DNA of 64,000 bases. It comes from CAYWNA01 sp964459305. Its GTDB lineage: Bacteria; Planctomycetota; Planctomycetia; Pirellulales; Pirellulaceae. Positions 37,642-46,898 of this stretch are shown piece after piece (within the stretch, counting starts at the first letter, position 1; every line of letters begins with the position of its first letter). The notes below the pieces were generated by a model. That model saw nothing but the letters and a program-made list of their open reading frames with translations. It made no database searches and was not told the DNA's origin. The DNA lies in contig CAYWNA010000044.1 in NCBI GenBank assembly GCA_964459305.1, positions 1 through 64,000 on the forward strand, read 5' to 3'. A program made the position numbers and the translations under genes.

Positions 37642-39003
37642 TCAGTTCCAATACTCGGGCAATCCGCGCTTGGTGGTGCGCAGAATCTCGCGTATTGCTG
37701 TTCGGTCTTCGCTCGATAGGTGTGCGAAATCACCGGTCTTGTCTTGTCCGGTCAGCACTTCCCACAGACGCCGATAGATACGGTCCTTCGCTGCTCCCGG
37801 CAAACCGTCGAAGGCCTCGGAGTAGACCAGATAGCTGCACGGATACTTGAACAGACGACTCTGCAAGTCGAGCTCACGCAACGATCGGCCTTGGCTATCG
37901 CGCGGACCGAGGGATGCGAATTTCTGAGCAAAAGCGGACGTGCCTTGAATCGGGTCTGTCAGTTTGATTTCCCCGCCAAAAAGCATGTACTCGACGACCG
38001 GTTCGGCGGCGTTTCGGATGCGGCGCTTCGTCGAATCCGAGCGATAGTCATCCGAGCGTTCCAGCATATCGTTCATAATCTTCTGATCGCGCAACGCGAG
38101 TCGCGTCTGAAAGTTGGCCTGCGTGATCCGGTTGTGCATGCCGGTCTGGTGTTCCAGGACCATCAGGGCGGCAATGTCACTGTGTGGCGTCAAGTACGAT
38201 GACGTTTCGAATCGAGCGGCAAGGTCCGTGATGTTCGCCCCCTTGTCCATGTCCAGACGCTCCGGATCGTCCGATTCCTGCACCAGGAGATTGCCCAAAT
38301 GACGCTGCGATCCGTGGCGGCCGGTCACGTACCAACCGCCCCACCGTTCCTTTAGCGGGCTGCTGTGATCGATCAGAAACGTGCCGGCGCTGAGAATCAA
38401 CTGACCATCCGGGTCCGGGTAGACCGATCGCACCAAGTGGCCGGGCACACCGCGCGTGAGCGTCGAACCGTGACATTGCAGGCATGTATCGGTATGCCGC
38501 ACGAATTTCGGTTTCGCAAATTCTCTCTGGCTGAGCGTGTAGAAGTTAGCGCCCAAGTTGGGGTCCACAGCGGAGAGCTCCATCACGTCTCCCCCTTGAA
38601 CCCAGCCTAGGTATACGTCGTCGCCGAAATACACGGCGCGAGGCGTCCGTGGCGAAATGCGTCTGAGCTGAAAGCTCGTCTTGGTGAACACCAATCCTTG
38701 AGCCGAGGCAGGCACGTCGAGGTGATCGAGAAGGGATTTCAGGTAGCCGAAGCGAGGATCGTATTGCAGTTGTGCCTCGCCGGCATCAAGTTTCTTCTGC
38801 AGACGCGAAACCGGATCGTCCACGGGAGCCTGCTTGTAGTTGATCGGCTCTTGCTCAAATGACATCTGCCCCATCGCAGGCATGGACAGAGCAAAAGTCG
38901 TCATGACCACCAGCGCCAATGCCCCGCCAAACCGACGGGCGCACTGCATCCGCTTCGCTCGACGGTGTAGACAACAACTTGGCTTCCACCCTAATCCCAG
39001 CAT
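37642..39003 (-). CDS. Exported mono-haem c-type protein, planctomycete family
   Basis: The protein is about 453 residues from the ATG at 39003, chosen because AGGAGG lies 6 nt upstream; a longer frame starts at 39036. The signal peptide core is ALALVVMTTFALS. The mature protein has one haem motif, CLQCH, near residue 172, followed by STLTRGVPGHLVRSV. The region IDHSSPLKERWGGWYVTGRHG is typical of a planctomycete family of about 450 residues found near DUF1552 genes. It is predicted to be a periplasmic redox protein or haem sensor; function unknown. It is downstream of the DUF1552 gene by 36 nt, same operon. Confidence 0.8.
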   Translation of the reverse strand: MLGLGWKPSCCLHRRAKRMQCARRFGGALALVVMTTFALSMPAMGQMSFEQEPINYKQAPVDDPVSRLQKKLDAGEAQLQYDPRFGYLKSLLDHLDVPASAQGLVFTKTSFQLRRISPRTPRAVYFGDDVYLGWVQGGDVMELSAVDPNLGANFYTLSQREFAKPKFVRHTDTCLQCHGSTLTRGVPGHLVRSVYPDPDGQLILSAGTFLIDHSSPLKERWGGWYVTGRHGSQRHLGNLLVQESDDPERLDMDKGANITDLAARFETSSYLTPHSDIAALMVLEHQTGMHNRITQANFQTRLALRDQKIMNDMLERSDDYRSDSTKRRIRNAAEPVVEYMLFGGEIKLTDPIQGTSAFAQKFASLGPRDSQGRSLRELDLQSRLFKYPCSYLVYSEAFDGLPGAAKDRIYRRLWEVLTGQDKTGDFAHLSSEDRTAIREILRTTKRGLPEYWN

Positions 39004-39039
39004 GCGTGCCCTCCTCCCGGCAGGTTTCTTCAGCACCGT

Positions 39040-40368
39040 TCACACTTCCAGCAGCCCCGTACTGTCGCCGAGGGAGTCTACCTTCGCACCGGCCATATGG
39101 CACATCAGAAGGAACAGGTTGTTCAAAGGCGTGTCCTTCGGATAGTGGAGCAGCCGGCCCGTCTTGAACCGCCCGCCGCCGCTTCCGGCCAGAACGATGG
39201 GAAGATCGTGGTGTGTGTGGCGATTTGCGTCGGCGAGACCACTTCCGTAGAGTACCAGACTATTGTCCAGCAACGTTCGTTCGCCTTCTTTGACCGACTT
39301 CAGCTTGTCGAGGAAGTAAGCGAATTGCGACACCAGGAAGAGATCGATCTTCGTGATGTCTTCCATTTTCTTGGGATCGTTTTGGTGGTGCGACAGACTG
39401 TGGTGCCCGCCCTTGACACCCACCATCGGATAGCTGCGATTGCTGCCGGCGTTTCCCAGCATGAACGTGCTGATGCGAGTCGAATCGGTTTGAAACGCCA
39501 GCGTCATGATGTCGTACGTCAGCCGAATGTGTGTCTCGACCTCGCGCGGTATTCCCTCCGGGACTTTGTAGTCCGGGACCTCCGTCAGCTTTGTCGCTTC
39601 CCGCTCGATCCGCTGTTCGAGCTCGCGAACGCTGTTGAAGTATTCGTCCAGCTTGCGTTGATCCGTTTTCCCAAGCCTCTTGCGCAACAATGCCGCATCC
39701 TCGGCGACCATGTCCAGGATGCTCTTGCGATACGCATCTCGTTCGGCCTGACCTTTCGCAGCGTCTGCCGCTCCGAAGAGCCGCTCGAAGGCCAATTTCG
39801 GATTGATTTCCTTGGCCATCGGCGTGGACTCAGTCTTCCATGAGACGTTCGCCGAGTAGGCGCAGCTATAGCCCGAATCGCAGTTGCCGCTGTTGCGACC
39901 ACGTTCGATTCCCAGTTCCAGCGATGGCAGGCTCGTTTTCTGGCCGATCAACTTTGCCGCGGTTTGGTCAACAGACACGCCGACCTTGATATTCGCTCCG
40001 GCGGTCTTGACCGGCTGAGCCCCCGTGAGGAACGAGCTGGCGCATCGAGCATGGTCGCCCGCTCCGTCGCCGTTTGCTCGGCCGTGATGCTGCGTCAGAC
40101 CCGTGAAGACCGTCACGCGGTCCTTGTGCGGCTCCAAGGGTTTGAGCGTGCGCGACAGTTTCCAGTCGGCTCCATCTCCTTCCGGTTTCCAGTTGGGCAC
40201 AATGGCCCCATTGGGAAAGAAGATGAACGCCATGCGCACCAGAGCGGGCGACTGACCGCTTTCTGCGCCGCGTGCAACCGGAGTCATGGCCTCCAACAAC
40301 GGCAGGGCCATTGCCGTGCCCAATCCTCGGAGGAACGTACGCCGTGGCAGTTGGTAGTTGTTGCTCAT
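39040..40368 (-). CDS. DUF1552 (HXXSHH) protein, Tat-type signal
   Basis: The protein is 442 residues. The N-terminus LPRRTFLRGLG plus a hydrophobic segment is a Tat-like signal. The family hallmark HXXSHH is present as HHSLSHH (GGHHSLSHHQND). Other conserved parts are FFPNGAIVPNWKPEG near the start and YGSGLADANRHTHHDLPIVLAG near the end. It is related to DUF1501 and the alkaline phosphatase superfamily, with no proven activity. AGGAG precedes the ATG by 7 nt. The start overlaps the stop of the upstream gene by 4 nt (ATGA), showing coupling. Confidence 0.93.
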   Translation of the reverse strand: MSNNYQLPRRTFLRGLGTAMALPLLEAMTPVARGAESGQSPALVRMAFIFFPNGAIVPNWKPEGDGADWKLSRTLKPLEPHKDRVTVFTGLTQHHGRANGDGAGDHARCASSFLTGAQPVKTAGANIKVGVSVDQTAAKLIGQKTSLPSLELGIERGRNSGNCDSGYSCAYSANVSWKTESTPMAKEINPKLAFERLFGAADAAKGQAERDAYRKSILDMVAEDAALLRKRLGKTDQRKLDEYFNSVRELEQRIEREATKLTEVPDYKVPEGIPREVETHIRLTYDIMTLAFQTDSTRISTFMLGNAGSNRSYPMVGVKGGHHSLSHHQNDPKKMEDITKIDLFLVSQFAYFLDKLKSVKEGERTLLDNSLVLYGSGLADANRHTHHDLPIVLAGSGGGRFKTGRLLHYPKDTPLNNLFLLMCHMAGAKVDSLGDSTGLLEV

Positions 40369-42452
40369 TTTTCGACTCCTGCGTCTCCTCTTCTCATCAG
40401 GAATGGCCTGCTGTGTACGATCCCACTGACGAGTACGGTGAACCGGTAGTCGTTTTCCTGAAGCTCCGCGACGATGTCGTCCACCGTGCAGGAGTCAGGA
40501 CGCTCCAAACCGCGACCTAGAGCGTAGGTGAGCATCTTCTTGGTCACGAGTTCCGCGAAATCTTGTTCCCGTTCCTTCAAAATCTGTACCAACTCGATGG
40601 GGCCGCTGAACGACTCGCCGCCAGGCAGTGTGCCCCCGGCCTCGACAGGCATGCCCTCGGACTGCTCCCGCCAACGCCCGATCGCATCGAAGTTTTCGAA
40701 ACCGAATCCGAGCGGATCGAGCGTGTCGTGGCACGAGGCGCAGGCCGGATTTTCGCGGTGTATTTTCAGTTGTTCGCGCAGCGACTTAGCACCCGATTCC
40801 TTCGCTCCGTCCTCCAACGATGGGAGGTTTCCAGGCGGCTCCGGAAGTTCTATCCCCAGCACGTTGTCCAGGATCCACTTGCCGCGCTGGACCAGCGACG
40901 TACGGTTTGGATTCGAAGTGAGCGTCAGAATGCTCCCGTGGGTTAGCACGCCGGCCCGCTGACTCGCCGGCAACGCCACTCGCCGGAACTGGTCGCCGTC
41001 CACACCATCGATTCCGTAGTGTTTCGCCAGACGCTCGTTGGCAAAAGTGAAGTCGCCATCCAGAAAGGCGAGCAGACTGCGATCTTCGCGGAAAATGGTT
41101 CGTGCAAACATCTGGGTTTCGCGAACCATGTCCGCCCGCAATTCGGGCGTGAATTCCGGGAACATTTTCGAATCGGGGGTGACTTCGACCAGGTTGCCCA
41201 GGTTGAGCCACTGGCTGGCGAAATTCTCGACCAGGGCATCGGCCTTTGGGTCTCTGAGCATCCGAGCGATCTGCCCATCGAGCATCTCGGCCTCGTGGAG
41301 TCTGCCTTCTTTCGCAAGGCGGAACAACTCGTCGTCGGGCATCGTGCTCCATAGAAAATACGACAGCCGCGATGCGAGTTCGTAATCGCTGATGCGATGA
41401 TGCGATTTAGCGTCGTTGGGCTCGGGATCGTGCTCGACGCGGAATAGGAAATAGGGCGACACGAGGAGTGCCTGTAAGCCAACTTGAACGCCGCGTTCAA
41501 ACGAATCGCCGCGTTTGGTGGCGAACTCGACCAGCTTTACAACGCGCTCCACTTCCACTTCGTCGACCGGACGCCGGAAGGCGCGTGGCATCAGCCGCTG
41601 GAAAACCTCTCCAGCAGCCTGCGCGACCGTCTTTGCGTCAGAGGGCCGGGTGAACACGATCCGCCGATGAACTTCTGGTGCGGCCACGTTCATCGGGCCT
41701 TGAATTGACTGGTCGCCCTGGAATCGTTGAGTCCGCTTGCTGAATGGCTCGGTTAGGATTGCCGCCTTGGCGATCTTCTCGGAGGCGTCGACGTATTTTT
41801 CAAGCAGCAGCGGCGGAAGTGAAAGAACATCGCCTATGTTGTTGAAACCGTAGCCGACGTCGTCTGAAGGGAAATCGTCGGCAGGGTCGATGTCCACGCC
41901 CAGCAAATCTCGAATCGTGTTGTTGTATTCCGTTCGATTCAAGCGGCGTATGGTAACTCGACCGGGATCGTCAACGATGCTGCAATCAACGTGGTACAGT
42001 TTGAGATCGAGCCATTCCACCAGAGACTCTCGCTCGGTGCGGGACGGGCGAGGGTCGTAGTCCCGTGGCGGCATGCCGTCGATGCCGAGCATCTTGAACG
42101 CCTTCTCCCAGTTGTTGCGATCCTCCAATACCCGATCCGCGTCGCGAAGTTTGTCAAAGGACACGTCCCCTTCAGCGTAGTCTTCGCCATGACAGTCGAC
42201 GCAGTATTTCTGCACCAGCGGCACGATCTTCGTCTGGAACGTCTCGTCTGACGCGACACGCTTGATCCGCGACGCGTCTTCGCCACCGGACGCACTTCCC
42301 AACAACGCGGGCAGAACCAGAGCAGCGATCGTTATCAGGGTGTGACACGGAGGACCTTTCCCAGGCCGCTCGGCAATATGACTCCAACGCTTCCCCAAAT
42401 CTCTGCGCCGCCGCTTTGGCCACCCACAAAGCCGGTGTTCAATAGGAGTCAC
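40365..42452 (-). CDS. PSD3/5/4-PSCyt3-PSD2 (DUF1587/1595/1592/1588/1585) cytochrome protein
   Basis: The protein is about 695 residues from a GTG at 42452 with GAGGAG 8 nt upstream; a frame to 42623 lacks such a signal. After a hydrophobic signal segment (LITIAALVLPALLG) comes a haem domain with CVDCHGEDYAEGD (near residue 83). Then follow DUF1587 (IRRLNRTEYNNTIRDLLG), DUF1595, DUF1592 (LQALLVSPYFLFRVEHDPEP), DUF1588 with CASCH (near residue 570; HDTLDPLGFGFENFDAIG), and DUF1585 (FAELVTKKMLTYALGRGLE). This domain order is a planctomycete hallmark and is normally paired with DUF1552, as here. It is thought to be periplasmic; substrate unknown. Confidence 0.92.
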   Translation of the reverse strand: MTPIEHRLCGWPKRRRRDLGKRWSHIAERPGKGPPCHTLITIAALVLPALLGSASGGEDASRIKRVASDETFQTKIVPLVQKYCVDCHGEDYAEGDVSFDKLRDADRVLEDRNNWEKAFKMLGIDGMPPRDYDPRPSRTERESLVEWLDLKLYHVDCSIVDDPGRVTIRRLNRTEYNNTIRDLLGVDIDPADDFPSDDVGYGFNNIGDVLSLPPLLLEKYVDASEKIAKAAILTEPFSKRTQRFQGDQSIQGPMNVAAPEVHRRIVFTRPSDAKTVAQAAGEVFQRLMPRAFRRPVDEVEVERVVKLVEFATKRGDSFERGVQVGLQALLVSPYFLFRVEHDPEPNDAKSHHRISDYELASRLSYFLWSTMPDDELFRLAKEGRLHEAEMLDGQIARMLRDPKADALVENFASQWLNLGNLVEVTPDSKMFPEFTPELRADMVRETQMFARTIFREDRSLLAFLDGDFTFANERLAKHYGIDGVDGDQFRRVALPASQRAGVLTHGSILTLTSNPNRTSLVQRGKWILDNVLGIELPEPPGNLPSLEDGAKESGAKSLREQLKIHRENPACASCHDTLDPLGFGFENFDAIGRWREQSEGMPVEAGGTLPGGESFSGPIELVQILKEREQDFAELVTKKMLTYALGRGLERPDSCTVDDIVAELQENDYRFTVLVSGIVHSRPFLMRRGDAGVEK

Positions 42453-42721
42453 CTTTGATTCTCCTCGACGTTGGACGTCCGAGCATGCCCGCCAGAACAC
42501 ACGCACAAAGCGCCATGCTATCGGGCCAGCAAGCGCAGGCCAGGCAGGTCGACGTCGCAAATATCGCGCCCATGCATAATAATAACAGTTATCGATACTA
42601 GGAAAATCCCGACGAAAAGTCAATCAGTAGGTGGTGAATCACCACAGACGCCCTCGTGCGCAGAGTCTGACCCCCCCCACCGTGCCCGTGATATGCCGCT
42701 CTCATTCGAAAGCAACTCGCC

Positions 42722-43296
42722 TCAGGCTTCGAGTGACCAGCCGGTGCGGCACTCTTCGCGGACGTACTTGTTGGCATCCTTGTTATTCGTGAACTGCAGT
42801 TTCTCTGCATCCCACACCAGATGCTTGCCGGTGCGGATGGCGATGTTGCCCAGGAGGGTGAACTCGGTCAACAGGCCCGCCCATTCGAAATGGCATCCTG
42901 CTTGCTCGCCACCTCGACACGCCTCGATCCATTCGCCCCAGGTGCCTGAGCGGCGTGTGAGCGTCTTGGGTACGTCTCGGAATTTCTCAGCCCTCGCCGC
43001 CGGCAGGATACTCGTGCCAAACATCTTGCCTTCGTCGCCAACGTACATGGTGCCGGACGCGCGCAAGGGGCTTTCCTCTCGCTCGGGCGGACAAAGAGGC
43101 TTCAATCCGCCGTCGTACCAAGTCACACGAACCGGCGGCATGTCGTCGCGCGCCGGGAAGTCGTACGTTACGATCGACCCAGGGGGACCGTTTCCTCGAA
43201 CACCTTGGTTGCCGAGGAGTTGACGCTAGTGGGATGGCCCAGCTTCAGCGCGCGACAGGGCGTGTTCAAGTGATGACATCCCATGTCACGAAAACC
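42722..43296 (-). pseudogene. Gfo/Idh/MocA oxidoreductase remnant (C-terminal domain)
   Basis: The reading frame 42722-43141 is the C-terminal domain of a planctomycete Gfo/Idh/MocA protein (MPPVRVTWYDGGLKP, then ECRTGWSLEA at the end). The preceding part (GFRDMGCHHLNTPCRALKLG, about 43180-43296) is in another frame, so a 1-bp deletion in a C-run around 43185-43190 joins them. The NAD-binding Rossmann half is absent, so this is a broken gene unless the frameshift is a sequencing error and the missing half was lost separately. The family oxidises sugar-like substrates with NAD(P). Confidence 0.75.
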
Positions 43297-43429
43297 TGAC
43301 CGGCGGACCCGGGGGTGGTCCGCATTGGATGATTTACACTCCACGCCGGGCAATTGAAATGGTATGTTAGATACTTGCAGATTCAGGAGGGATCATCACA
43401 TGCATTGAATGTAGCCAGATAGTTGCAGC

Positions 43430-43495
43430 ATGATTTTGCCCGGGAGTGGTTTTGCTTTTTCTTCTCCGGGCAAAATAATTGTGGGGCAAAATCAT
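43430..43495. repeat. Nested palindrome (TTTTGCCC type) before an RBS
   Basis: ATGATTTTGCCC (43430-43441) and GGGCAAAATCAT (43484-43495) are perfect inverted copies, and inside them TTTTGCCCGG and CCGGGCAAAA pair again. The sequence ends immediately before the AGGAG of the HzsA-related gene, so the RNA hairpin would flank the ribosome binding site. Confidence 0.85.
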
Positions 43496-43509
43496 AGGAG
43501 ACTTCCGCT

Positions 43510-46500
43510 ATGAAGCGGTCGAATGGTACCCGCGTTCTTTGGGCAATGCTGATTCTCTGCGTCTTCATTCCTTCCCATGTGCGTGCTGAGCTACTGGCTC
43601 GCGAAGCGTTTGACTATCCCGCGTCGCAAGGCGTGATCGGACAGGACGGCGGAGCGGGGTGGGATGGGCTTTGGGCGGGTCCATCGGCATCGGCGCGAAT
43701 CGTCGAATCCAGCGAACGCATTGGTGGCGCCCCTGTACTCGGCAACGAGGTTGTGTTGGACGGCAACACGCGGATCTTTCGGATGCTTGACGTTTCTTCG
43801 GGAGGCGCCTTCGATCGAGTTGGTTTGGTCGAAAACGACCATATCGGCAAAGCAGGGACCACGCTGTACGTCGGCTTTCGACAGCGCATCACGGTCGTTC
43901 CGGATGGCAAGCCGTCCAGCGCCGCTTACCTGCGGTATTACGCATTCGAGTTCAACGTGAGCGGTTCTGATGGGAACCGTGTGCTGGAGGTCGGACACGA
44001 CGATCGCAGCAACCGGCCGTCCGGACCTTACTACGGAGCGGCGTCAGTCGCTAACAACCAGCGATCCGACGTTGAGCCAGGACAATTCCAAACGCTCGGC
44101 GCTCAGGACACGCAATCGAACGTCATTGTGGTCAAATTCACCTTTGGCACAAATGACCAAGACACCGTTCAGATATTGCGAAACCCCGAATCGCGAACGG
44201 ATGAATCCGAAAGCACCATCGATGCAACACTGCGGGGTAACTTCGAGTTCGACCGGATTGCTTTGGCTCGCTTCGTCGGCAACGAGCCTGTTCACGCGAT
44301 CGACGAAATTCGCATCGGTACCGAGTACGCCGACGTGTTTAAGCGTGTCGACCAAGAAGAAATCTCGGCCGCCCTGGCTCGCGCTGAAACGCAACTCCAG
44401 CGAAAGACCGCCACATGTCAAGCGAAGATTGACACTCTGGCTGCCAAAGGCAACGACACGGCCGACCTGCAGGCGAGAATCGCGGATCTGCTGTGCTCGA
44501 ACGAGCGGACATCGCCATGGGATCGGCTGAAATCGCTAGAGGGCATCCTTCGCTCCGTCGAAGCCGCGGAACTCGAGCTGGGCATCGACAAGACGCTCTT
44601 CGTCAAACGCCACATGTTCAGGCCCACACACATCTATACGGAGTTTAGCGATGGTCCTTATCGGCCGGGTGGTGGCGTTTTCGTGCTGTCGCCGGTTCGT
44701 TTCGACGGCAGGACCACAATGATCTTCGACGCTGGCACCGGAATTGTGCGCGATCCTGAGGTCTCGTTCGACGCCAAGCGCGTGTTGTTCTCCTACCGCG
44801 CCACCGAGGATGGACACTACCACATCTATGAAATGAACATCGACGGCACAGGGCTGCGTCAGATCACCGACGGCCCCTTCCACGATTTGGATCCCTTCTA
44901 CATGCCGGATGGACGCATCGGGTTCACTTCGAGTCGGTGCAAGTCGCGGGCGCTTTGCTTCTGGGTGCACGCCGCCACACTGTTCGCGATGAACGCCGAC
45001 GGCTCGGATATCCAGGCACTCACCTCGAACAACGTCAACGAATTCACGCCCCAAATGTTGCCCGACGGACGGATTCTATACACCCGATGGGAATACATGG
45101 ACAAGACCGCGATCTTTGTGCAGAGCCTTTGGTCGATCAATCCTGACGGCACGCGGGCACAGCAAATCTACGGCAACAACCTCATCCATCCGGTTTCGCT
45201 TCTTCAAGCCCGACGAATTCCCGGCACACCGAAGATTGCTTGCATCATGGGAGCCCACAATGGCGACAGCGTAGGGCCGCTCGCCGTGGTCGATCCAACA
45301 CTGGGTGTCAACAACATCGACGCGATTGTCGATCTAACGCCGGAGTCCGATTACCACAGCGGATGTTTCGCGCCGTATCCACTGAACGACCGGTGGTGCT
45401 TGGTATCGTACGGACCGCAGGAGCCGTTTGGTCTCTACGCCTTCGGTACCGATCCGCCAGATGAAGCGATCGCGTCGCGTCGAGCAGAAGTGCCCGCCCA
45501 GTCGCCGCAGCATCCTCGTGGCTTGAGTCAATATTTTCGCTCGGTAACCTGGAAGCGGCATTTGGTTTATCGCGACGACGTGTATTCGTGCGTCGAAGCA
45601 ATACCGGTCGCGCCACGCGAAGTGCCCAGCGACGTAGCCTCGACATTGGCCAGTAGCCGACAGCACCCAGACACCGACGCGACGCTGTTGTTGACCGACG
45701 TGTACCAGGGCCTCGGCGATTCGGTGCCGCGGGGGGTGGTCCGGTACGTTCGAATCGTCGAGGAAATGGGGCATCGCGATCAGGCGGGATCACGCGACTT
45801 CGCTGGTGCGTTCAGTATGTCCCAGTTTCAGCAGACCCACACGAAGAATTTCATGGATATGTACGCATCTCCGTGGGAAAGCGGAAAGCCTGCAACATCG
45901 TTGCAGGCCAAGCACGTCTTCGGCACGGTGCCGATCGAACCGGACGGCTCGGCGCTGTTCAGAGTGCCGACCGGGCGGCCCATCTATTTCCAGGCCCTGG
46001 ACGAGGACTACAACGAAATCCAGCGAATGCGTAGCTACATTCACGCCAAACCGGGCGAGCGGCTGACCTGCATCGGCTGCCACGAGCACCGGCAGACCAG
46101 CCCGCCGTCGAACATGGCGCATTTTCCACTGGCACTCGGCCGCGAACCGAGCCACATCGAACCGCCGCCGTTCGGCGCGGGACCGTTTTCGTATTCGAAT
46201 CTTGTTCAACCGATTCTCGATAAACGCTGCGTCCGATGCCACGGAGCGGAGAAGCCAGCCGGAGGCATCGACCTGATGGGCAAGCGAGATGGCCGCGGCG
46301 TGCCCGCATCATTCCTCGCACTCGTGCGACCGCGCACCGACCCTGATCAACCTCCGCTAGTCGATTTCTTCGACAACTGGTGGGGCGTCTCCTCGACAGT
46401 TCCCGTGGCTCAGCCACGCACCTTCGGCACATCGGTCAGCCGCTTGATAGAAGTCATCGACAGCAACCACAAAGGCATCTCGATGACCGACCAGGATCGG

Positions 46501-46614
46501 GAGCGATTGCAACTGAGTCCCGCCGAGCGTCGCATCGTCACGACGTGGATCGACCTGAACTGCCCGCTCTGGAACGACTACTGCCCCGAGTGCCGCTTGG
46601 CAGGATCCAAGTAG
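43510..46614 (+). CDS. HzsA-related dihaem propeller protein
   Basis: The protein is 1034 residues. A signal peptide ends near SHVRAE. Residues about 28-280 form a LamG-like jelly roll (AREAFDYPASQGVIG). A coiled-coil stretch lies at 280-345. Residues about 370-820 form a TolB-like beta propeller (DPEVSFDAKRVLFSYRATED; DLDPFYMPDGRIGFTSSRC). The C-terminal part has two haem motifs, CIGCHEH (about residue 853) and CVRCHGAEKP (about residue 907). The architecture matches planctomycete proteins related to the hydrazine synthase alpha subunit, but nothing else here suggests anammox. AGGAG lies 9 nt before the ATG. Probably a periplasmic redox protein of unknown substrate. Confidence 0.85.
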   Translation: MKRSNGTRVLWAMLILCVFIPSHVRAELLAREAFDYPASQGVIGQDGGAGWDGLWAGPSASARIVESSERIGGAPVLGNEVVLDGNTRIFRMLDVSSGGAFDRVGLVENDHIGKAGTTLYVGFRQRITVVPDGKPSSAAYLRYYAFEFNVSGSDGNRVLEVGHDDRSNRPSGPYYGAASVANNQRSDVEPGQFQTLGAQDTQSNVIVVKFTFGTNDQDTVQILRNPESRTDESESTIDATLRGNFEFDRIALARFVGNEPVHAIDEIRIGTEYADVFKRVDQEEISAALARAETQLQRKTATCQAKIDTLAAKGNDTADLQARIADLLCSNERTSPWDRLKSLEGILRSVEAAELELGIDKTLFVKRHMFRPTHIYTEFSDGPYRPGGGVFVLSPVRFDGRTTMIFDAGTGIVRDPEVSFDAKRVLFSYRATEDGHYHIYEMNIDGTGLRQITDGPFHDLDPFYMPDGRIGFTSSRCKSRALCFWVHAATLFAMNADGSDIQALTSNNVNEFTPQMLPDGRILYTRWEYMDKTAIFVQSLWSINPDGTRAQQIYGNNLIHPVSLLQARRIPGTPKIACIMGAHNGDSVGPLAVVDPTLGVNNIDAIVDLTPESDYHSGCFAPYPLNDRWCLVSYGPQEPFGLYAFGTDPPDEAIASRRAEVPAQSPQHPRGLSQYFRSVTWKRHLVYRDDVYSCVEAIPVAPREVPSDVASTLASSRQHPDTDATLLLTDVYQGLGDSVPRGVVRYVRIVEEMGHRDQAGSRDFAGAFSMSQFQQTHTKNFMDMYASPWESGKPATSLQAKHVFGTVPIEPDGSALFRVPTGRPIYFQALDEDYNEIQRMRSYIHAKPGERLTCIGCHEHRQTSPPSNMAHFPLALGREPSHIEPPPFGAGPFSYSNLVQPILDKRCVRCHGAEKPAGGIDLMGKRDGRGVPASFLALVRPRTDPDQPPLVDFFDNWWGVSSTVPVAQPRTFGTSVSRLIEVIDSNHKGISMTDQDRERLQLSPAERRIVTTWIDLNCPLWNDYCPECRLAGSK

Positions 46615-46637
46615 ATTCCGTTTGCCAAATGGGAGAT

Positions 46638-46815
46638 GGCGAGCGGGGGACGTTAGTCCCCTGATGACATCGGCCATGCTCGTAACGTAGACTACCAGTG
46701 TCGGGTCTGATCAGTGGGCTAACGCCCACCGCTCGCCTAGTTTCGGTCTCCCTGTTCTATGCTGGATACTCTCGGAAGCTTGCGGTGTGCCAAGGCTTAC
46801 CGATAATGGGATGCG
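46638..46815. repeat. GCGAGCGGGGG-type repeat with conserved tail, copy A
   Basis: A palindrome (GGCGAGCGGGGGACGTTAG at the left, CTAACGCCCACCGCTCGCC at the right, 46638-46737) is followed by a conserved tail with GGAAGCTTGCG and ACCGATAATGG. The whole module recurs at 52247-52410. Both copies lie upstream of PQQ-propeller genes. Confidence 0.8.
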
Positions 46816-46898
46816 ACGACCCACGCCGCCTTGTCGGGAGTTTTCGACAAGCAATAACTTCGCTTTAGCTTTCTGCCGCAAGATGAAGGGTGCACGCG

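Noticed and set aside
43510..46614. True hydrazine synthase subunit
   Set aside because: Only a distant relationship of the propeller region is suggested; no HzsB/C partners or other anammox genes are present.
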